Shown here one piece after another: positions 62,339-64,000 of a DNA stretch of 64,000 nucleotides. The stretch is from Caloramator sp. E03 (GTDB lineage: Bacteria > Bacillota > Clostridia > Clostridiales > Caloramatoraceae). Below the pieces are notes generated by a model. It was not told the DNA's origin. It did not search any database and worked only from the letters and a program-made list of their open reading frames with translations. The DNA is taken from positions 1,303,069 through 1,367,068 of the forward strand of contig NZ_CP040093.1 of the NCBI RefSeq assembly GCF_006016075.1, given 5' to 3'. Within the stretch, counting starts at the first letter, position 1; every line of letters starts with the position of its first letter. The position numbers and the translations under genes are program-made.

Positions 62339-62839
62339 ATGGTTGGGGGGATTTTTATAAATTATTTTGATTGTATAAATGAAATCATGATAAAAAATAA
62401 AAATACTCTCTCTATTCGCTTTCTTGGAGTTTTTAGCACTATAAAAAAGCTTGTTGAAAAACGTCTTTTAAGCCCTTATAAGGATATTAGCTTTCTTGGA
62501 GAAATTGAGATAAAGGGAAGAAAAAAAATACAAATAAGGTGCTGCAACAAAGACAATAAAATATCAAAATCTAAAGGATTACTTTGCTTTTTTGATAAGA
62601 TAACACCATCGAAATTCGATTATCTTGTATGCGTATATCTTGATAAATACAAAAACATACAGGGGCACTATATATTCACTAAAAATGAGGTTGTAAAATA
62701 TTTCCCACAGATGATAGATGTAAACGGGAATATAATAAAAGAGTATAAAGGTCTTTACATACCTTTAGATGAAAATATTGATGAACCTTTGAAATCTTTA
62801 ATAGACAGCTCATTTGAAAACTGGGAAAAAATCAAGTAG
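62339..62839 (+). CDS. Protein of unknown function, 166 residues
   Basis: A soluble-looking protein with alternating helix/strand pattern and charged surface (KSKGLLCFFDKITPSKFDYLVCVYLDKY in the middle). No family recognised; the KYKNIQGHYIFTKNEVVKYFP segment has the look of a nuclease-like or binding domain, but I do not assign it. The start is uncertain: ATG at 62339 has no upstream RBS, a GGGGGG lies just inside, and the next ATG is at 62387. It ends in a clear + strand terminator, so it is transcribed alone. Confidence 0.62.
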   Translation: MVGGIFINYFDCINEIMIKNKNTLSIRFLGVFSTIKKLVEKRLLSPYKDISFLGEIEIKGRKKIQIRCCNKDNKISKSKGLLCFFDKITPSKFDYLVCVYLDKYKNIQGHYIFTKNEVVKYFPQMIDVNGNIIKEYKGLYIPLDENIDEPLKSLIDSSFENWEKIK

Positions 62840-62870
62840 GGAGGCAACTTTATTTACGCCTCCCTTTAAA
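62838..62870 (+). terminator. Intrinsic terminator after the 166-residue protein gene
   Basis: GGGAGGC (62839-62845) and GCCTCCC (62858-62864) followed by TTTAAAAT; starts at the stop codon. Confidence 0.82.
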
Positions 62871-62953
62871 ATCCTGTATAAATAAAGGGCAGGCATTTTG
62901 AATAAATACCAGCCCAACTATTGACAAAGAGCCCCATTAAGAAAGAGCCTATT

Positions 62954-64000
62954 TTAATTCCCTATAACTTTAACATAGCTTACAGTTCCTTCTTTTAAAT
63001 ATGCTCCGTTCTCTCCTTTTACCGTTGGGTTAACTACAAAGTAGTACTCCCCTGAATTTTTTAAATTATTTTTTGGTATTGCTTTAACAGTTTTACTATC
63101 AACAAATTCAAAGCTTAAAGGTATTCTCTCTCCAGTCTTTGAATCCCAAAGCTCTATGCTTTTTTCTACCGTGCTCTTATCTACATTAGAACTGAAAGTT
63201 ACAGTAAATTTCTTATCAACGGGAACATTTAAAAGCTCCTGAAGCTCTTTATATTCTGGATAATACATAAAGTATGCCTTATTCTTATATTCAGAAGGAA
63301 TATCTGTCCATCCAAGGCTTGTACCTATCTTTATTTCGTTTCCACTTTCCCTTGCCTTTTCAAGTATAAGATTATATGCTTTATAGTATTTTTCCTGCCT
63401 TGCTAATTTTAAATCTATTTCAAAATATCTTCCATCTATTTTAACCTTTAAAAATCCTGTCTTATTACAAGCATCTTTAGAGTCTCCAGATAAAAGCTCT
63501 GCAACAAGCATTGAATTATTATACTCAGCATTAAAATCCGGAGTAATTCCAACCTTATTTATCTCATTTCCCTTTGGTGAAAAGAACTTTAAAACCGTAA
63601 GTTTTATATAACTTCCATCTGATAAGCTGAACATAGTTTGAACAAGCCCCTTGCCAAAGGTTCTGTTTCCAATTATATAGGCTGCACCATAATCTTTTAT
63701 TGCTCCTGTTAAAACTTCAGAAGCACTGGCACTATTTTCATTGGTTAAAAATATTACTGGCTTATCTATTTTTGTTCTATGAGTATACCCTTTATATTCT
63801 GCTTCATCTCCATCTCTATCCCTTACTTTAACAACAGTATTATTCCCAATAAAATACCCTGCTATGTTAAGAGCTGCATCCAAAAATCCTCCAGGATTAT
63901 CCCTTAAATCTATTATGTAATTGCTTGGACTTTTTTTATTCAAATCATCTAAAATGCTTCCAAACTTATCTGCCGTATCTTCTCCAAAGGAAGATATTTT
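62954..64000 (-). CDS. S41-family C-terminal processing protease, C-terminal part, cut by window edge
   Basis: The visible 348 residues are the end of a CtpA-type serine protease. NYIIDLRDNPGGFLDAALNIAGYF precedes the catalytic Ser in NENSASASEVLTGAIKDYGA and the Lys in GNRTFGKGLVQTMFSL. After the protease fold comes an extra C-terminal region: a linker (PDFNAEYNNSMLV...), a segment with LGWTDIPSEYKNKAYFMYYP, and an Ig-like Big_5-type domain (about the last 110 residues: TVTFSSNVDKSTVEKSIELWDSKTGERIPL). This domain may bind the cell surface. The N-terminus lies outside the window. Confidence 0.9.
   Translation of the reverse strand, partial: KISSFGEDTADKFGSILDDLNKKSPSNYIIDLRDNPGGFLDAALNIAGYFIGNNTVVKVRDRDGDEAEYKGYTHRTKIDKPVIFLTNENSASASEVLTGAIKDYGAAYIIGNRTFGKGLVQTMFSLSDGSYIKLTVLKFFSPKGNEINKVGITPDFNAEYNNSMLVAELLSGDSKDACNKTGFLKVKIDGRYFEIDLKLARQEKYYKAYNLILEKARESGNEIKIGTSLGWTDIPSEYKNKAYFMYYPEYKELQELLNVPVDKKFTVTFSSNVDKSTVEKSIELWDSKTGERIPLSFEFVDSKTVKAIPKNNLKNSGEYYFVVNPTVKGENGAYLKEGTVSYVKVIGN

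Overview
The window is AT-rich DNA (roughly 30% G+C by eye) from a spore-forming, low-G+C Gram-positive bacterium of the Clostridia. The evidence is the spore gene content: spoIIR, yabG, veg, a gerA-type operon, ypeB, an alpha/beta SASP, SPOCS/LysM and CotS-family coat genes. Strong GGAGG ribosome-binding sites are almost universal. A Caloramator-like relative of Clostridiaceae is plausible, but that is inference only. No rRNA or tRNA gene was recognised.

Layout. 1-6.9 kb: translation and nucleotide housekeeping on the minus strand (threonylcarbamoyl-AMP synthase fragment, ZIP transporter, prfA, paired half-size chromate transporters, prmC, YqhQ-like DUF1385, tdk). 7-13.7 kb: a chemoreceptor, a REP-associated tyrosine transposase (RAYT) with its repeats, a nagB-gntR sugar operon with a clear operator, and a secreted amidase. 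13.7-21.4 kb: the usually compact glpX-rho-rpmE neighbourhood, split by three different insertion sequences (IS30, IS6-like, IS1634). 21.5-27.9 kb: pyrG, murI, small conserved genes, a SASP gene and ypeB. 28-44 kb: sporulation and germination genes (glycolipid synthase-like glycosyltransferase, spoIIR, gerA-type operon, ispE, cyanophycin synthetase and cyanophycinase, SPOCS-LysM protein, veg, a SpoIID-amidase fusion, yabG, cotS). 45-58.6 kb: oligoendopeptidase F, a T-box-controlled dicarboxylate/amino-acid symporter, a cobalt/nickel ECF importer, and a spore-coat surface cluster with three CotS-type proteins (one lacking catalytic residues), two paralogous glycosyltransferases and a mannose-1-phosphate guanylyltransferase. 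58.6-64 kb: a repeat-rich stretch, a LysM-CAP protein, an unlisted 44-residue membrane peptide, uppP and the C-terminal part of an S41 protease.

The most interesting items are these. (1) The cbiM leader: a near-consensus promoter is followed by two hairpins with identical CC-ACGAA-GG cores, the second mutually exclusive with an intrinsic terminator, which looks like a minimal two-hairpin metal or cofactor attenuator. (2) A repeat family built on GGGACGGTTACTTATT and its reverse complement, including three exact-length 95-bp elements, GGTGCCTGGCACCGG palindromes and a solo copy of the hairpin that precedes the RAYT gene. The RAYT gene itself is bracketed by the same terminal motif, so the whole may be an active or recently active REPtron. 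(3) Three unrelated transposases whose start sites are locked in 14-16 bp inverted repeats. (4) An IS1634-type element with a 45-bp target duplication that ends exactly beside the glpX stop codon.
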